The notes under the pieces are model-generated. The model was not told the origin of the DNA. It did no database searches and saw nothing but the letters and a program-made list of their open reading frames with translations. 64,000 nucleotides of DNA from Mesorhizobium loti (lineage in GTDB: Bacteria; Pseudomonadota; Alphaproteobacteria; Rhizobiales; Rhizobiaceae), in the NCBI RefSeq assembly GCF_002858745.1, contig NZ_PJRO01000003.1, positions 124,001 through 188,000 on the forward strand. Direction: 5' to 3'. The position numbers and the translations under genes are program-made. Shown one piece after another: positions 20,883 to 30,661 of this stretch; position 1 is the stretch's first letter, and every line of letters starts with the position of its first letter.

Positions 20883-22313
20883 CTACTGCGCGACATCCGC
20901 CCCGAGATAGGCAATCCGCAGCATGTTGGTGGAACCTGGCGTCCTCAGCGGCACGCCTGCGGTGATGATGATGCGGTCACCCGCCTTGCCGAAGCCCTGC
21001 TCGGAAGCGATACGGCAAGCACGATCGACCATGTCGTCAAGATCGGTCGCATCTTCCGAAACCACGCAATGCGTACCCCACAGCAGCGAAAGGCGCCGCG
21101 CGGTGGCAAGGATCGGCGACAGCGCGATGATCGGCACCTGCGGCCGTTCGCGTGCCGCACGCAGGCCCGTTGTGCCGGAAGCGGTATAGGTGACGATCGC
21201 CGACAACTTCAGCGTCTCGGCGATCTCGCGCGCCGCCAGCGAAATGGCGTCGGCACCGGTTGCCTCCGGCTCCGAACGCTGGGCGTTGATGATACCGGCA
21301 TAGGTTGGGTCGCGTTCGACGCGCTCGGCGATGCGGTTCATGGTCGCCACCGCTTCGACTGGGTAAGAACCGGCCGCGGATTCGGCCGACAACATGATGG
21401 CATCGGCCCCTTCGAACACGGCGGTTGCCACGTCGGACACTTCGGCGCGGGTTGGCACCGGCGCGGAGATCATCGATTCCAGCATCTGCGTCGCCACCAC
21501 GACCGGCTTGCCGGCCCGACGCGCCGCGCGGGTGATCTGCTTCTGGATGCCCGGCACCGCTTCCAGCGGCATCTCCACGCCGAGATCGCCACGCGCCACC
21601 ATCAGTGCGTCCGACAATTCGATGATCTCGGCAAGCCGGGCCACCGCCTGCGGCTTCTCGATCTTGGAAAGCAACAACGCCCGGCCGCGCGCGATCTTGC
21701 GCGCCTCGGCTAGATCCTCAGGACGCTGGATGAAAGAAAGCGCCACCCAGTCGACGCCGGCCGCCAGCACCGCATCGAGATCGGCGCGATCCTTTTCGGT
21801 CAGCGCGCCGACAGGCAGTTCGGTATCGGGCAGCGACACGCCTTTTTTGTCGGAAATCTTGGTGCCGACCACCACGGTGGCGACGATCGAGCGACCGTCG
21901 ACCTTTACAGCTTTCAGTTCGACCTTGCCGTCATCGATCAGCAGCCGGTCGCCGACGGCGACCGAGCGCAGGATTTCGGGATGCGGCAGATGAACACGGT
22001 TGGAATCGCCGAGCGCCGGATTGTCGTCCAGTGTGAAAGTCTGGCCGACCTTCAACTCTTCGCTGCCGTTGGCGAATTTGCCGACACGCAGCTTCGGCCC
22101 CTGCAGGTCGGCCAGGATACCGATAGGGCGACCGACAGCGGCCTCGACCGAACGGACGCGACCGACAAGCGTACGCATGAGGTCATGATCGGAGTGGCTC
22201 ATATTGATGCGGAACACATCCGCGCCTGCCTCGAAAAGCTTCTTCAGCATCACTTCGTCAGACGAAGCGGGACCGATGGTGGCTAGGATCTTGACCTTGC
22301 GGCTGCGTCTCAT
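20883..22313 (-). CDS. pyk: Pyruvate kinase
   Basis: The 476-residue enzyme has the substrate-binding start RKVKILATIGPASS, the region RINMSHSDHD, the catalytic block LLSKIEKPQAV and the conserved MVARGDLGVEMP. It transfers phosphate from PEP to ADP in the last step of glycolysis. The C-terminal effector domain is complete. It is the second gene of a pair: its ATG overlaps the stop of the upstream DUF1036 gene by four bases. Confidence 0.96.
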   Translation of the reverse strand: MRRSRKVKILATIGPASSDEVMLKKLFEAGADVFRINMSHSDHDLMRTLVGRVRSVEAAVGRPIGILADLQGPKLRVGKFANGSEELKVGQTFTLDDNPALGDSNRVHLPHPEILRSVAVGDRLLIDDGKVELKAVKVDGRSIVATVVVGTKISDKKGVSLPDTELPVGALTEKDRADLDAVLAAGVDWVALSFIQRPEDLAEARKIARGRALLLSKIEKPQAVARLAEIIELSDALMVARGDLGVEMPLEAVPGIQKQITRAARRAGKPVVVATQMLESMISAPVPTRAEVSDVATAVFEGADAIMLSAESAAGSYPVEAVATMNRIAERVERDPTYAGIINAQRSEPEATGADAISLAAREIAETLKLSAIVTYTASGTTGLRAARERPQVPIIALSPILATARRLSLLWGTHCVVSEDATDLDDMVDRACRIASEQGFGKAGDRIIITAGVPLRTPGSTNMLRIAYLGADVAQ

Positions 22314-22807
22314 TGATTGTTCTGACCATTGCTTGGCGGAGCGGCCGCAGAGCCCTCCGCAGTGGGTTGCTCGGTCAGCTGGACCATCCAGCTCGCCTGC
22401 TCACCCGTGTCGTATTCCTGGAATCCGGCGCGCTGGAAGCCCCGGGCGACGCAATCGGTTACGCCGGCTACCTTGAATTCCTTCTCGGCCACGCACATCG
22501 AGATCGGACCATCCCAACGACCGCCGCGTTCGGCATCTTCTGCATAGAGATAATAAAACCTCGATGACAGCGGACCCTCGATCAGCGTCTTGCAGGTCGA
22601 ACCTTCGATGTGCCACCACCCTTCGGTGATCCAGCCCGTCTTGGCGCGATAACCGATGCCGACGCCAACCAGGTTCTGGGTTGCGTTGCACACCCGGAAA
22701 TCGGCTCTTGCCGGAGAAGCCATCACCAGAGGCGCCGCGAACAGAGCGAACAGCGGCAGCAGGAGGGTTATGCCCTTTCGCGTACGCTGCCGGCTGGCGG
22801 ATGCCAT
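22310..22807 (-). CDS. DUF1036 domain-containing secreted protein
   Basis: The 165-residue protein has a signal peptide (hydrophobic GITLLLPLFALFAAPLVMAS, cleavage near ARA/DF). The DUF1036 signature follows: FRVCNATQNLVGVGIGYRA, EGWWHIEGSTCKTL and YYLYAEDAERGG. DUF1036 proteins are small periplasmic or outer-membrane-associated proteins of unknown role. GAGGGG six bases upstream sets the start. It is coupled to pyk by an ATGA overlap, an arrangement I recall in other Rhizobiales. Confidence 0.88.
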   Translation of the reverse strand: MASASRQRTRKGITLLLPLFALFAAPLVMASPARADFRVCNATQNLVGVGIGYRAKTGWITEGWWHIEGSTCKTLIEGPLSSRFYYLYAEDAERGGRWDGPISMCVAEKEFKVAGVTDCVARGFQRAGFQEYDTGEQASWMVQLTEQPTAEGSAAAPPSNGQNNQ

Positions 22808-23053
22808 TCGAGACCCCTCGATGAATGAAACTTGCATGATCAGGCGCCCTTTTCGAAGATGTCCGGGCGCATGTCAACGCGCGCCCTACTGTGAATCCAA
22901 TCGATTTAATTGGCAAGCCGGCGCATGCTATGCCGGAGGATGAAAGTTTTTCGCAAAAACCTTGACCAAACAACGGCATTGCGCGGACTTCCGCTTCATG
23001 GGATCACGTTACCATCCCGCTTAGAGACGCCACCGCTTGATTTTCCCCATGCC

Positions 23054-23851
23054 ATGACCCGATCCACAGTTTTTGCGCCATTTGATCTGATCGAGGGCGA
23101 TCGCAGTCGCGGCATCGTGTTGGTTGCGGACCATGCCCGTCGCGAGCTGCCTGAAGAATATGGCGCGCTCGGCCTGCCGACGGCTGAACTCGAGCGCCAC
23201 ATCGCCTACGACATCGGCGTCGAGGCTGTGACGCGCGAGTTGGCCGCGCTGCTCGGTGTGCCGGCAGTGCTCGCCAATTTCTCGCGTCTGCTGATCGACC
23301 CCAACCGCGGCGAAGATGATCCAACACTGATCCGCCAGCTCTACGACGGCACCGTCGTGCCGGGCAATTATCCGATCTCGGCCGAGGAGCGCGAAAAGCG
23401 GCTGGAGCGTTTCTACCGTCCCTATCATGACGCGGTGGCTGCTGTGATCGCCTCGGTCGCCGAAGAATCCGGGCGCGCACCGTTCATCTTCTCGGTCCAC
23501 TCCTTCACCCCCGTCATGCAGGGCCGTGCAAGGCCGTGGCATGTCGGTATCCTGTGGGATCTCGACCATCGCGCTCCGTTCCCGATCATCGAGTCACTGG
23601 CGGCAGACAAGGATCTCGTGGTCGGTGATAACGAACCGTATGACGGCGCATTGCGCGGCGACACCATGTTCCGCCATGCCATCGTCAATGGCTTCGCGCA
23701 TGCCTTGATAGAGATACGCCAGGATCTGATCACCGACGCCAAGGGCGCGCTTGCCTGGGCAGAACGGCTGGCCCCGATCGTTGACGCGGTCAACCGCCGC
23801 CCCGATATACAAGCCGTGAAGATGTTCGGCTCGCGCACCGGGCCGCTGTAG
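23054..23851 (+). CDS. N-formylglutamate amidohydrolase
   Basis: The 265-residue protein belongs to the N-formylglutamate amidohydrolase family (PF05013), with VLVADHARRELPEEYG, an IDPNRGEDDPTLI loop and FSVHSFTPVMQG. It would release formate from N-formyl-L-glutamate or a similar N-acyl amino acid. No other histidine-degradation genes are adjacent, so the substrate is uncertain. The start at MTRSTVFAPF gives the usual family length; the frame is open 144 bases further upstream. Confidence 0.88.
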   Translation: MTRSTVFAPFDLIEGDRSRGIVLVADHARRELPEEYGALGLPTAELERHIAYDIGVEAVTRELAALLGVPAVLANFSRLLIDPNRGEDDPTLIRQLYDGTVVPGNYPISAEEREKRLERFYRPYHDAVAAVIASVAEESGRAPFIFSVHSFTPVMQGRARPWHVGILWDLDHRAPFPIIESLAADKDLVVGDNEPYDGALRGDTMFRHAIVNGFAHALIEIRQDLITDAKGALAWAERLAPIVDAVNRRPDIQAVKMFGSRTGPL

Positions 23852-23873
23852 ACGCCAGGACGAGGATACCGCC

Positions 23874-24182
23874 ATGACCGATCTTAGCGACGAACAGAAG
23901 CGCGATTTCGAGGCAGCGGCATTCCGCAGGCTGCTCGAGCACCTGCGCGAACGCAGCGACGTTCAAAACATCGACCTGATGAACCTCGCAGGCTTCTGCC
24001 GCAACTGTCTGTCCAACTGGTATCGCGACGCAGCCGAAACAGAAGGCGTTGTCATTTCCAAGGATCAGTCACGCGAAATTGTTTACGGCATGCCTTATGC
24101 CGAGTGGCAGGCACGTCACCAGACGGAGGCCTCCGACAGCCAGAAGGTGGCTTTCGAGATCAATCGCCCCAAGGATCATTGA
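23874..24182 (+). CDS. DUF1244 domain-containing protein
   Basis: This 102-residue protein contains AAAFRRLLEHLRERSDVQNI and LMNLAGFCRNCLSNWY, then REIVYGMPYAEW, the full DUF1244 signature. The paired cysteines in FCRNCL could bind a metal. The function is unknown. It follows the amidohydrolase by 22 bases and is probably cotranscribed. Confidence 0.9.
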   Translation: MTDLSDEQKRDFEAAAFRRLLEHLRERSDVQNIDLMNLAGFCRNCLSNWYRDAAETEGVVISKDQSREIVYGMPYAEWQARHQTEASDSQKVAFEINRPKDH

Positions 24183-24215
24183 AGGGCAAGGGTAGCAAAA
24201 CGCGCTGCCATTCCC

Positions 24216-24254
24216 TTGACGATGATCTTGAATCGATCTAACGATTGAATCGTT
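24216..24254 (+). promoter_or_regulatory. Promoter with overlapping palindrome upstream of MFS gene
   Basis: TTGACG (24216-24221), a 17-base spacer and TAACGA (24239-24244) form a plausible sigma-70 promoter. The perfect inverted repeat AACGATT-G-AATCGTT (24240-24254) overlaps the -10 box, so a repressor could block it. It ends 16 bases before the ATG. Confidence 0.5.
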
Positions 24255-24270
24255 CCAATTTGTTAGAGCC

Positions 24271-25455
24271 ATGGCCATGACCGCAGTTTCCTCCCTGCAC
24301 GATGCCGCGCGCGGACGCTGGGCAGTAGCGGCGATGTTCTTCATCAACGGCTTCCTGACCGGCAGTTGGGCGCCGCAAATTCCGGTTTTCCTGACCCGGC
24401 TCGACATCAGCAAGTTTACGCTCGGCGTGCTCATCCTGCTGTTCGGTCTTGGCGCGCTGGTCTTCATGCCGCTGTCCGGCTACCTCATGTCAAAACATGG
24501 CTCGCGCGCCGTTGTTCGCGGCTTTGCCAGTGTCTGCGTGTTCGGCTTGCTGCTGGTGGCACTGGCACCCGGCCTGCCATTGGCAGCCGTGGCCCTGTTC
24601 CTGTTCGGCGGGCTGATCGGCGGCATGGATGTGGCCATGAACGCAAACGCGGTCTCGGTGGAACGGCGTCTTTCCCGTGCGGTCATGTCCTCCTCGCACG
24701 GTTTCTGGAGCCTTGGCGGCTTTGCCGGCGGCGGCATCGGAGGCCTTGTGATCCAGAATTACGGCCACCTGACCCATGCTGTCGGTGTCACCATCATAGC
24801 CATCGTGCTGCTCGCCCTCGCCAGCCGTTATCTGGTCAGCGATCCCAAAAAGCTGGCGCATGAGGAACACCACAAATTCGCGTTCCCGAAGAGCCCTGGC
24901 ATCTATCTGATCGGCCTAATGGCGCTGATCACCATGGTGCCGGAAGGTGCCGTTCTGGACTGGGCCGCTCTCTATCTACATCAGGAACTTGGCGCCGATC
25001 TCGCCACCGCCGGCCTTGCCTATGCGTTGTTCTCCGGCGCCATGGCCGTGATGCGTTTCGCAGGCGACGGCGTGCGCAACCGTTTTGGCGCGGTAACGAC
25101 GCTGCGCGTCTGCTCGCTCATCGCAGCCTGCGGCATATTGGTGGCGGCCCTGTCGCCCTGGCCGTGGCTGGCGATCGCCGCCTTCGCTTTTGCCGGCCTG
25201 GGCATCGCCAATATGGTGCCGATCGCCTTTTCGGCTGGTGGCAACCAGCCCGGCATGGCATCCGGCACGGGCATGAGCGTCGTCACCACCATGGGCTATT
25301 CCGGTATCCTGCTGGCGCCGTCGCTGATCGGCTTCGCCGCCGAACATGTCGGCTTTACAGCCGTCTTCGTGGTGCTGTCCGGCTTCCTGGCGGCGGTCTT
25401 CCTGATGTCCAACCTCGCTCACGCCGCCGACTTCGTCGCTCAACCGGCGGAATAA
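24271..25455 (+). CDS. MFS transporter, YbjJ-like
   Basis: The 394-residue protein has about 12 membrane helices. The pattern MFFINGFLTGSWAPQIPVF near the start, GGLIGGMDVAMNANAVSVE in helix 4 and SHGFWSLGGFAGGGIGG fits the YbjJ/fucose-permease-like group of MFS proteins. The substrate is unknown. It is preceded by a palindrome that overlaps the promoter, and its last 16 bases overlap the end of the convergent LysR gene. Confidence 0.85.
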   Translation: MAMTAVSSLHDAARGRWAVAAMFFINGFLTGSWAPQIPVFLTRLDISKFTLGVLILLFGLGALVFMPLSGYLMSKHGSRAVVRGFASVCVFGLLLVALAPGLPLAAVALFLFGGLIGGMDVAMNANAVSVERRLSRAVMSSSHGFWSLGGFAGGGIGGLVIQNYGHLTHAVGVTIIAIVLLALASRYLVSDPKKLAHEEHHKFAFPKSPGIYLIGLMALITMVPEGAVLDWAALYLHQELGADLATAGLAYALFSGAMAVMRFAGDGVRNRFGAVTTLRVCSLIAACGILVAALSPWPWLAIAAFAFAGLGIANMVPIAFSAGGNQPGMASGTGMSVVTTMGYSGILLAPSLIGFAAEHVGFTAVFVVLSGFLAAVFLMSNLAHAADFVAQPAE

Positions 25456-26327
25456 CGCCTCAGCGCTTCGTGCAGGAAATCCACGACACGGCGGATGCGC
25501 AGAGAACCGCGCACGTCGCGATGCATGGCGAGCCAGACCGGCAGCAAAGGCAGCGCCAGGTCGGGCAGCAACGGCTCTACCTGCGGGTCCCGATCGACCA
25601 GAGGACGCTGCGTGAAGCCAATGCCGTTGCCGGCGCGCACCGCCTGCCAGTGGACGATCTGGTTATCGCAGCGAAAGCGGAAAGCGCTGCGCTCCAACGT
25701 GATGCCCGCAGCGGCAAAGCCGCGGATGATGCTGTCGTCGCGGTCGAAGCCGACGATGTCGTGATTGACGACATCGGCCACCGTCTCGGGCCGGCCGCGC
25801 CGCTCGATGTAGCTGGTCGCGGCACAGGCACACAGCGCAATATCCGTGACCTTGCGGGCGACCAACTCGTTCTGTACCGGCCGAACCATGCGGATGGCGA
25901 TATCGGCGTCGCGGCGCAGCAGGTTCTCGACCTGGTTGGAAGCAACCACCTCGATTTCGATGCCAGGTTCCTCCTGACCAAGCGTGGCAAGGATTTCAGG
26001 CAGGACGAAAGCCGCCACCATCTCGCTGGCAGCGATCCGCACCGTTCCCTCGATCGCGTCCACAGAACCCAGCGCCAGCAGTGAAAAGGCCGTCGCCTGT
26101 TCGGCAACCGCTTGCCCCCTCTCGTAAAGCAGCGCACCTGCCTCGGTGAGTTCATGGCCTTGCCGGCCACGCCGGAACAGCGTGACGTCAAGCGCCTGCT
26201 CCAGTTCGGTGATGTGGCGCCCAAGCGTCGGCTGGCTGGCGGAAAGCTTGCGCGCCGCCGCCGACAGGCTGCCGGTCTCGGCCACCGCCACGAAGCTCTT
26301 GATCAGATTCCAGTCGATGTCTTTCAT
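25440..26327 (-). CDS. LysR-family transcriptional regulator
   Basis: This 295-residue LysR protein has the N-terminal winged helix (LIKSFVAVAETGSLSAAARK, then SQPTLGRHITELEQ) and a periplasmic-binding-like effector domain starting near residue 90. It is divergent from a NAD(P)-binding protein, which is the probable target. Two palindromes 42 bases apart lie between the genes, one covering this gene's own start codon, which suggests autoregulation. Confidence 0.92.
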   Translation of the reverse strand: MKDIDWNLIKSFVAVAETGSLSAAARKLSASQPTLGRHITELEQALDVTLFRRGRQGHELTEAGALLYERGQAVAEQATAFSLLALGSVDAIEGTVRIAASEMVAAFVLPEILATLGQEEPGIEIEVVASNQVENLLRRDADIAIRMVRPVQNELVARKVTDIALCACAATSYIERRGRPETVADVVNHDIVGFDRDDSIIRGFAAAGITLERSAFRFRCDNQIVHWQAVRAGNGIGFTQRPLVDRDPQVEPLLPDLALPLLPVWLAMHRDVRGSLRIRRVVDFLHEALRRYSAG

Positions 26328-26378
26328 TCAAAAATGAATATCATAACGTCGAAATCAGTCAATTTCCATTCGTGAATG
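26323..26378. promoter_or_regulatory. Two phased palindromes in the LysR/epimerase intergene
   Basis: TTCATT-CAAA-AATGAA (26323-26338) overlaps the LysR start codon. CATTC-GT-GAATG (26367-26378) lies nearer the divergent gene. Both share the ATTC...GAAT type core and their centres are 42 bases (four helical turns) apart. Confidence 0.55.
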
Positions 26379-26422
26379 AAATGACAAATAAGGACATCGC
26401 AACACCGACAAGGAGACCTGAC

Positions 26423-27388
26423 ATGACCAGCATCGCAATCCTCGGCGCCAACGGACGGCTCGGCCGCGCTGTCGGCAAGGCATTCGTCCAGGCCGGCTAC
26501 GACGTCCGCGGCATCACCCGCAGCGGCAGGCTGCCAGCCGATCTCGCTGGGGCAACCGGTATCGCCGCCAACGCGCTCGACCGCGAGGCGCTGGTGCGGG
26601 CCACGACCGGCGTCGACATTGTTTTCCATGGTCTGAACCCGATCTATTCGGACTGGAGCACGGTCTTGCCGATGGCCGAGAATGTCGTTGCCGCCTGTGA
26701 GGCCAACGGTGCCGTCCTGCTTTTCCCGGGCACCATCTACAACTATGGTTCGCCGCTTCCGGAAGTGATCACCGAGAACACGCCGTTCAACCCGACGACT
26801 GAAAAGGGCCGCATCCGCGTTGCGCTCGAAACCATGTTGCGCACGGAGGCTGAAGCCGGGCGTATGCGCACCATCCTGCTGCGCGCGGGTGATTTCTTCG
26901 GCGGCAGCGGAACCGGGTCGTGGTTCGATCTGGTGATGGTGTCGAAGATCGAAAAGGGCGTCTACACCGCTGCCGGTCCGACCGACATCGTGCATGAATG
27001 GGCCTATCTCCCGGATCTCGCTGCCGCCTTCGTCGCGCTTGCCGATCGTCTGGATCAGTTGGGTGACTATGAGACGCTGCACTTCCCCGGCCACGCCATC
27101 ACCGACCTGGAGATGAAGGCGGCCCTCGAACGTGCCGTCGACCGCAAACTTGCAATGGCCTCGATGCCCTGGTGGGTGTTCAGGGTCGCCGCTCCATTCA
27201 TTCCGATGTGGAAGGCAATCGTGCAGATGTCCTATCTGCGCTTCGAGCCGCATCGGCTGGTTTCCGAACGGCTGGAAGGATTGATCGGGCAGGTCCCGCA
27301 CACGCCGCTCGACCGCGCTGTCGCCGAGGCGCTGACCGATCTTGGCATCCCGGTCGCCAGCGTTGCCGCGCAGATGGAAGCCGCCTGA
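26423..27388 (+). CDS. NAD(P)-binding epimerase/dehydratase-like protein
   Basis: The 321-residue protein has an N-terminal Rossmann motif IAILGANGRLGRAVG. The segment FPGTIYNYGSP stands where extended SDR enzymes have their active-site YxxxK. A classical YxxxK is not evident, so it may be an atypical SDR that binds nucleotide without classical catalysis. AGGAG six bases upstream fixes the start. It is likely controlled by the divergent LysR protein. The substrate is unknown. Confidence 0.8.
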   Translation: MTSIAILGANGRLGRAVGKAFVQAGYDVRGITRSGRLPADLAGATGIAANALDREALVRATTGVDIVFHGLNPIYSDWSTVLPMAENVVAACEANGAVLLFPGTIYNYGSPLPEVITENTPFNPTTEKGRIRVALETMLRTEAEAGRMRTILLRAGDFFGGSGTGSWFDLVMVSKIEKGVYTAAGPTDIVHEWAYLPDLAAAFVALADRLDQLGDYETLHFPGHAITDLEMKAALERAVDRKLAMASMPWWVFRVAAPFIPMWKAIVQMSYLRFEPHRLVSERLEGLIGQVPHTPLDRAVAEALTDLGIPVASVAAQMEAA

Positions 27389-27416
27389 CAATCACTCTTT
27401 TCGACCTCCCAAAGGA

Positions 27417-27446
27417 AAAGGCCGCCGCGTTGCCTCGGCGGCCTTT
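27417..27446. terminator. Bidirectional terminator between epimerase-like and RND genes
   Basis: AAAGGCCGCCG pairs with CGGCGGCCTTT around an eight-base loop, with A- and T-rich flanks serving both convergent genes. Confidence 0.85.
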
Positions 27447-27467
27447 CTTCAATTCCGATGCTGCGGT

Positions 27468-30400
27468 CTACTCAGCGGCCTTGGGCAATACGCCTGCTAC
27501 GCCGATGCTCGGCGCGTCATCGTTCGAAGCCATCTTGCCCCTGCGAAACAGCCGCGCAAGCCAGCTACGCTGGCCGGGCTTGCGCTTGGCGCGAGTGAAC
27601 ACCATCAGCATCGCCGGCGTCACCACCAATGTCAGCAGCGTCGCGAAGGACAGGCCGAACACGATCGCGGACGACAGTGAGATCCACCATTGCGTCGACG
27701 GTGCGTTGATCGTCGTCTCGTGATGGAAGATTTCGAGGCCAAGGCCGAAAGCGATCGGCAGCACGCCAAGGATCGCCGACACGGCGGTCAGCACCACCGG
27801 GCGGGCGCGTTCGCGGCAGGTCTGCAGCACCGCCTCCGTCTTGTCCCAGCCTTCGTCGCGCAGCCGGTCATAGGTGTCGATCAACACGATGTTGTTGTTC
27901 ACCACCACGCCGGCGAGCGCGATCACGCCGATGCCGGACATGACGATGCCAAACGGTTGGCCGGTCATCATGAGCCCGAGGAACACGCCGATCGTCGCCA
28001 TGACCACGCAGGACAACACCAGCCAGACGGACGTAAACTTGTTGAACTGCGCCAGCAGCACCAGAAAGATCAGGAAGATCGCGGCGCCGAATGCCTTCGA
28101 CAGGAAGGCGCTCGCTTCGGCGCTGTCCTCGTTGGAGCCGGCCAGTTTCCAGCGGAAATTGTCGGGAAGGCCCATGTCGGCGATCGCCTTGGTCACCTCC
28201 GCCTGCACGGCGGCCACCTGCGCGCCCGCAGCGACGTTCGCCTGCACCACGACGGTGCGGGCGCTGTCGATGCGGTTCAGCGTGCCGACCCGTAGTTCCG
28301 GCTTGCGTATGACGAAGTTCGATATCGGCACCGATCCCTGGCTCGTCTGCACGCGGAGTTCGTCCAGCGTTGACAGCGTGCGCCGGTCTTCCGGCAGGCG
28401 CAGGCGGATGTCGACGGCATCGTCGGCACCGGCCGGTCGGTACTCACTGAGCTTCAGCCCGTTGGTGACAAGTTGAACGACGGTGCCGACAGACGTCGGA
28501 TTGACGCCGTATTGCGCCGCCTTGCTGCGGTCGACCTCGAGCGCCCAGTCGATACCGGGCGGCGGCAGGCCGTCGGAAACGTCGATGACGCTCGGCACCT
28601 TGGCGATGCGGGCGGCAACGTCGCGCGCCACCTTGTCGATACCGGCAGGATCGACGGCTGAGATGCGCACCTGGATCGCCTTGCCGGTCGGCGGACCGGC
28701 TTCCGGCACGCGCACTTCGACATCGACACCGGGGATGCCCGCTGTGACCTTGCGCAGGTCGTGCAGGATGTCGTTGGCGGATTTGCGCTCACGCCAATCG
28801 ACGAACTCGTACTGGATGACGCCGACGACATCCTCGGGAATGTCGGCGCCTCCGCCCTGTGTCTTGCCGACGCGGGTGTAGACCGACTTGATCCCCGGCC
28901 AGCCAAGCAGCTTCTCCTCGGCCGTGCGCGTCGCCGCGTCCATCTCGGCGAGCGAGAGGTTGCCGCGCGCATGCACGTAGAGCAGGCCGTAGTCCGGTTC
29001 GACATTGGGGAAGAACTCGACGCCGGCGCCATATTTGCCATAGGCCATGAAGACGCCGACCAGCAGCACGACCGTAAGCACGCAGACGGTGATGGGAAAA
29101 CGCACCGCCTGCTTGACGACGGTCATATAATACCCGTCGCGATGTGCTTGCTCGTCATGCACGGGGGCCTTGGCGAACAGGGCGCCCAGCGTCGGCGTGA
29201 AAACCAGCGCGTAAAGCATCGAGGCGGCCAGCGTGACGATCAGCGTGATTGGCAGGTATTTCATGAAGTCGCCGATGATGCCGGGCCAGAACAGTAGCGG
29301 CGAAAAGGCGGCGATGCGCGTCATGGTCGCGGCAATGACCGGGCCGGCCATGCGCTTGGCAGCAAGCGCAAAGGCTTCTTCCTTAGGCATGCCTTCCGTC
29401 ATGCGCCGTTCGGCGAATTCGGTGACGATGATGGCATCGTCCACCAGCATGCCCACCGCCAGGATCAAGCTGAACAGCACGATCATGTTGATCGTGTAGC
29501 CCATCATGGCCAGCAGCAGGATGCCGATGAGGAATGAGGATGGGATTGCCAGGCCGATCAGCAGTGATGCCCGGCCCGACAACGCATAGAGGATGACGAC
29601 GAAGACCAGGATGACCGCGATCAGGACGTGGTTCTGCAGGTCGTTCAGAAGCTGCTTCACGAACACGGACTTGTCTTGCGTGTAGGTGACTTCCATGCCC
29701 GGCGGCGCGATCTTGACGAACTCGTCGGCGACCTTCTTGGCGCCCTCGATCGTCTCGACGATGTTGGCGCCGATGCGTTTCTTCACTTCGATGGCGATCG
29801 CCGGCTTGCCGTCGAGGCGAGTGATGGTCTCGGCGTCCTTGAAGGTCGAGCGGATGGAGGCGACATCCTTCGCCTGCACCACCGCATTCGGCCGCGCGAC
29901 CACCGGCAGATTGGCGACATCTTCCGGCGTCTCGATCAGCGACGGTACCTTGACCGCATATTTGCCCTCCGAGCCTTCGATATTGCCGGCCGCGACCAGG
30001 CTGTTGGACTGGCCGACGCCCTGCATCAGCTGGTCGAGCTGAAGTCCGTAGGAGGAGAGCTTGACCGGATCGACGACGACCTCGACCAGGTCGTCGCGCG
30101 AGCCCTGCAGCGTGCCTTCCAGAACGCCGGGAACCTCTTCGATGCGGTCGCGCAGTTCACGCGCAGCCTTGGTCAGCACGCGCTCCGGCACATGCCCGGA
30201 AAGGGTGACGACCAGCACCGGGAACTCGGAGATGTTGACTTCGTTGACGGTCGGTTCTTCGGCCGCCTGCGGCAGGTCCGCCTTGGCGTCCTGCACCTTG
30301 GAGCGGGTATCCTGCAATGCCTGCGCCAGGTTGGTCGACGGGTCGAACTCGACCAGCACATAACCGCCGCCCTGATAGGCGGCCGAACGCATTTCCTTGA

Positions 30401-30629
30401 GCCCCTTGAGGCTCTTGAGCTTGGTTTCGACCGGCCGCAGCAGCAGCCGCTCCGAGTCCTCGGGCGAAATGCCCTGATAGACCAGGGAGACGTACATCAT
30501 CGGGATCGGCACGTCCGGCTCGGCTTCCTTGGGCACGGACATATACGCAATCGCGCCTGCAAGAAGCAGGAACAGCAGCACCGAAATGGTCAGCCGCGCA
30601 TTCTGGATGGCAAGCTTGACGATATCCAT
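27468..30629 (-). CDS. RND efflux transporter permease
   Basis: The 1053-residue protein has the RND layout: helix 1 near the N-terminus (LTISVLLFLLLAGAIAYMSV), two large periplasmic loops and twelve helices. The proton-relay acidic pair is seen in LAVGMLVDDAIIVTEFAE in helix 4. It would pump hydrophobic compounds from the periplasm by proton exchange as a trimer. The adaptor gene lies 32 bases upstream in the same transcript. No outer-membrane channel or local regulator is encoded next to it, so it must use a channel from elsewhere. Confidence 0.93.
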   Translation of the reverse strand: MDIVKLAIQNARLTISVLLFLLLAGAIAYMSVPKEAEPDVPIPMMYVSLVYQGISPEDSERLLLRPVETKLKSLKGLKEMRSAAYQGGGYVLVEFDPSTNLAQALQDTRSKVQDAKADLPQAAEEPTVNEVNISEFPVLVVTLSGHVPERVLTKAARELRDRIEEVPGVLEGTLQGSRDDLVEVVVDPVKLSSYGLQLDQLMQGVGQSNSLVAAGNIEGSEGKYAVKVPSLIETPEDVANLPVVARPNAVVQAKDVASIRSTFKDAETITRLDGKPAIAIEVKKRIGANIVETIEGAKKVADEFVKIAPPGMEVTYTQDKSVFVKQLLNDLQNHVLIAVILVFVVILYALSGRASLLIGLAIPSSFLIGILLLAMMGYTINMIVLFSLILAVGMLVDDAIIVTEFAERRMTEGMPKEEAFALAAKRMAGPVIAATMTRIAAFSPLLFWPGIIGDFMKYLPITLIVTLAASMLYALVFTPTLGALFAKAPVHDEQAHRDGYYMTVVKQAVRFPITVCVLTVVLLVGVFMAYGKYGAGVEFFPNVEPDYGLLYVHARGNLSLAEMDAATRTAEEKLLGWPGIKSVYTRVGKTQGGGADIPEDVVGVIQYEFVDWRERKSANDILHDLRKVTAGIPGVDVEVRVPEAGPPTGKAIQVRISAVDPAGIDKVARDVAARIAKVPSVIDVSDGLPPPGIDWALEVDRSKAAQYGVNPTSVGTVVQLVTNGLKLSEYRPAGADDAVDIRLRLPEDRRTLSTLDELRVQTSQGSVPISNFVIRKPELRVGTLNRIDSARTVVVQANVAAGAQVAAVQAEVTKAIADMGLPDNFRWKLAGSNEDSAEASAFLSKAFGAAIFLIFLVLLAQFNKFTSVWLVLSCVVMATIGVFLGLMMTGQPFGIVMSGIGVIALAGVVVNNNIVLIDTYDRLRDEGWDKTEAVLQTCRERARPVVLTAVSAILGVLPIAFGLGLEIFHHETTINAPSTQWWISLSSAIVFGLSFATLLTLVVTPAMLMVFTRAKRKPGQRSWLARLFRRGKMASNDDAPSIGVAGVLPKAAE

Positions 30630-30661
30630 GGGGGCAGATCCCGAAAGTGGATTAAGAACGG

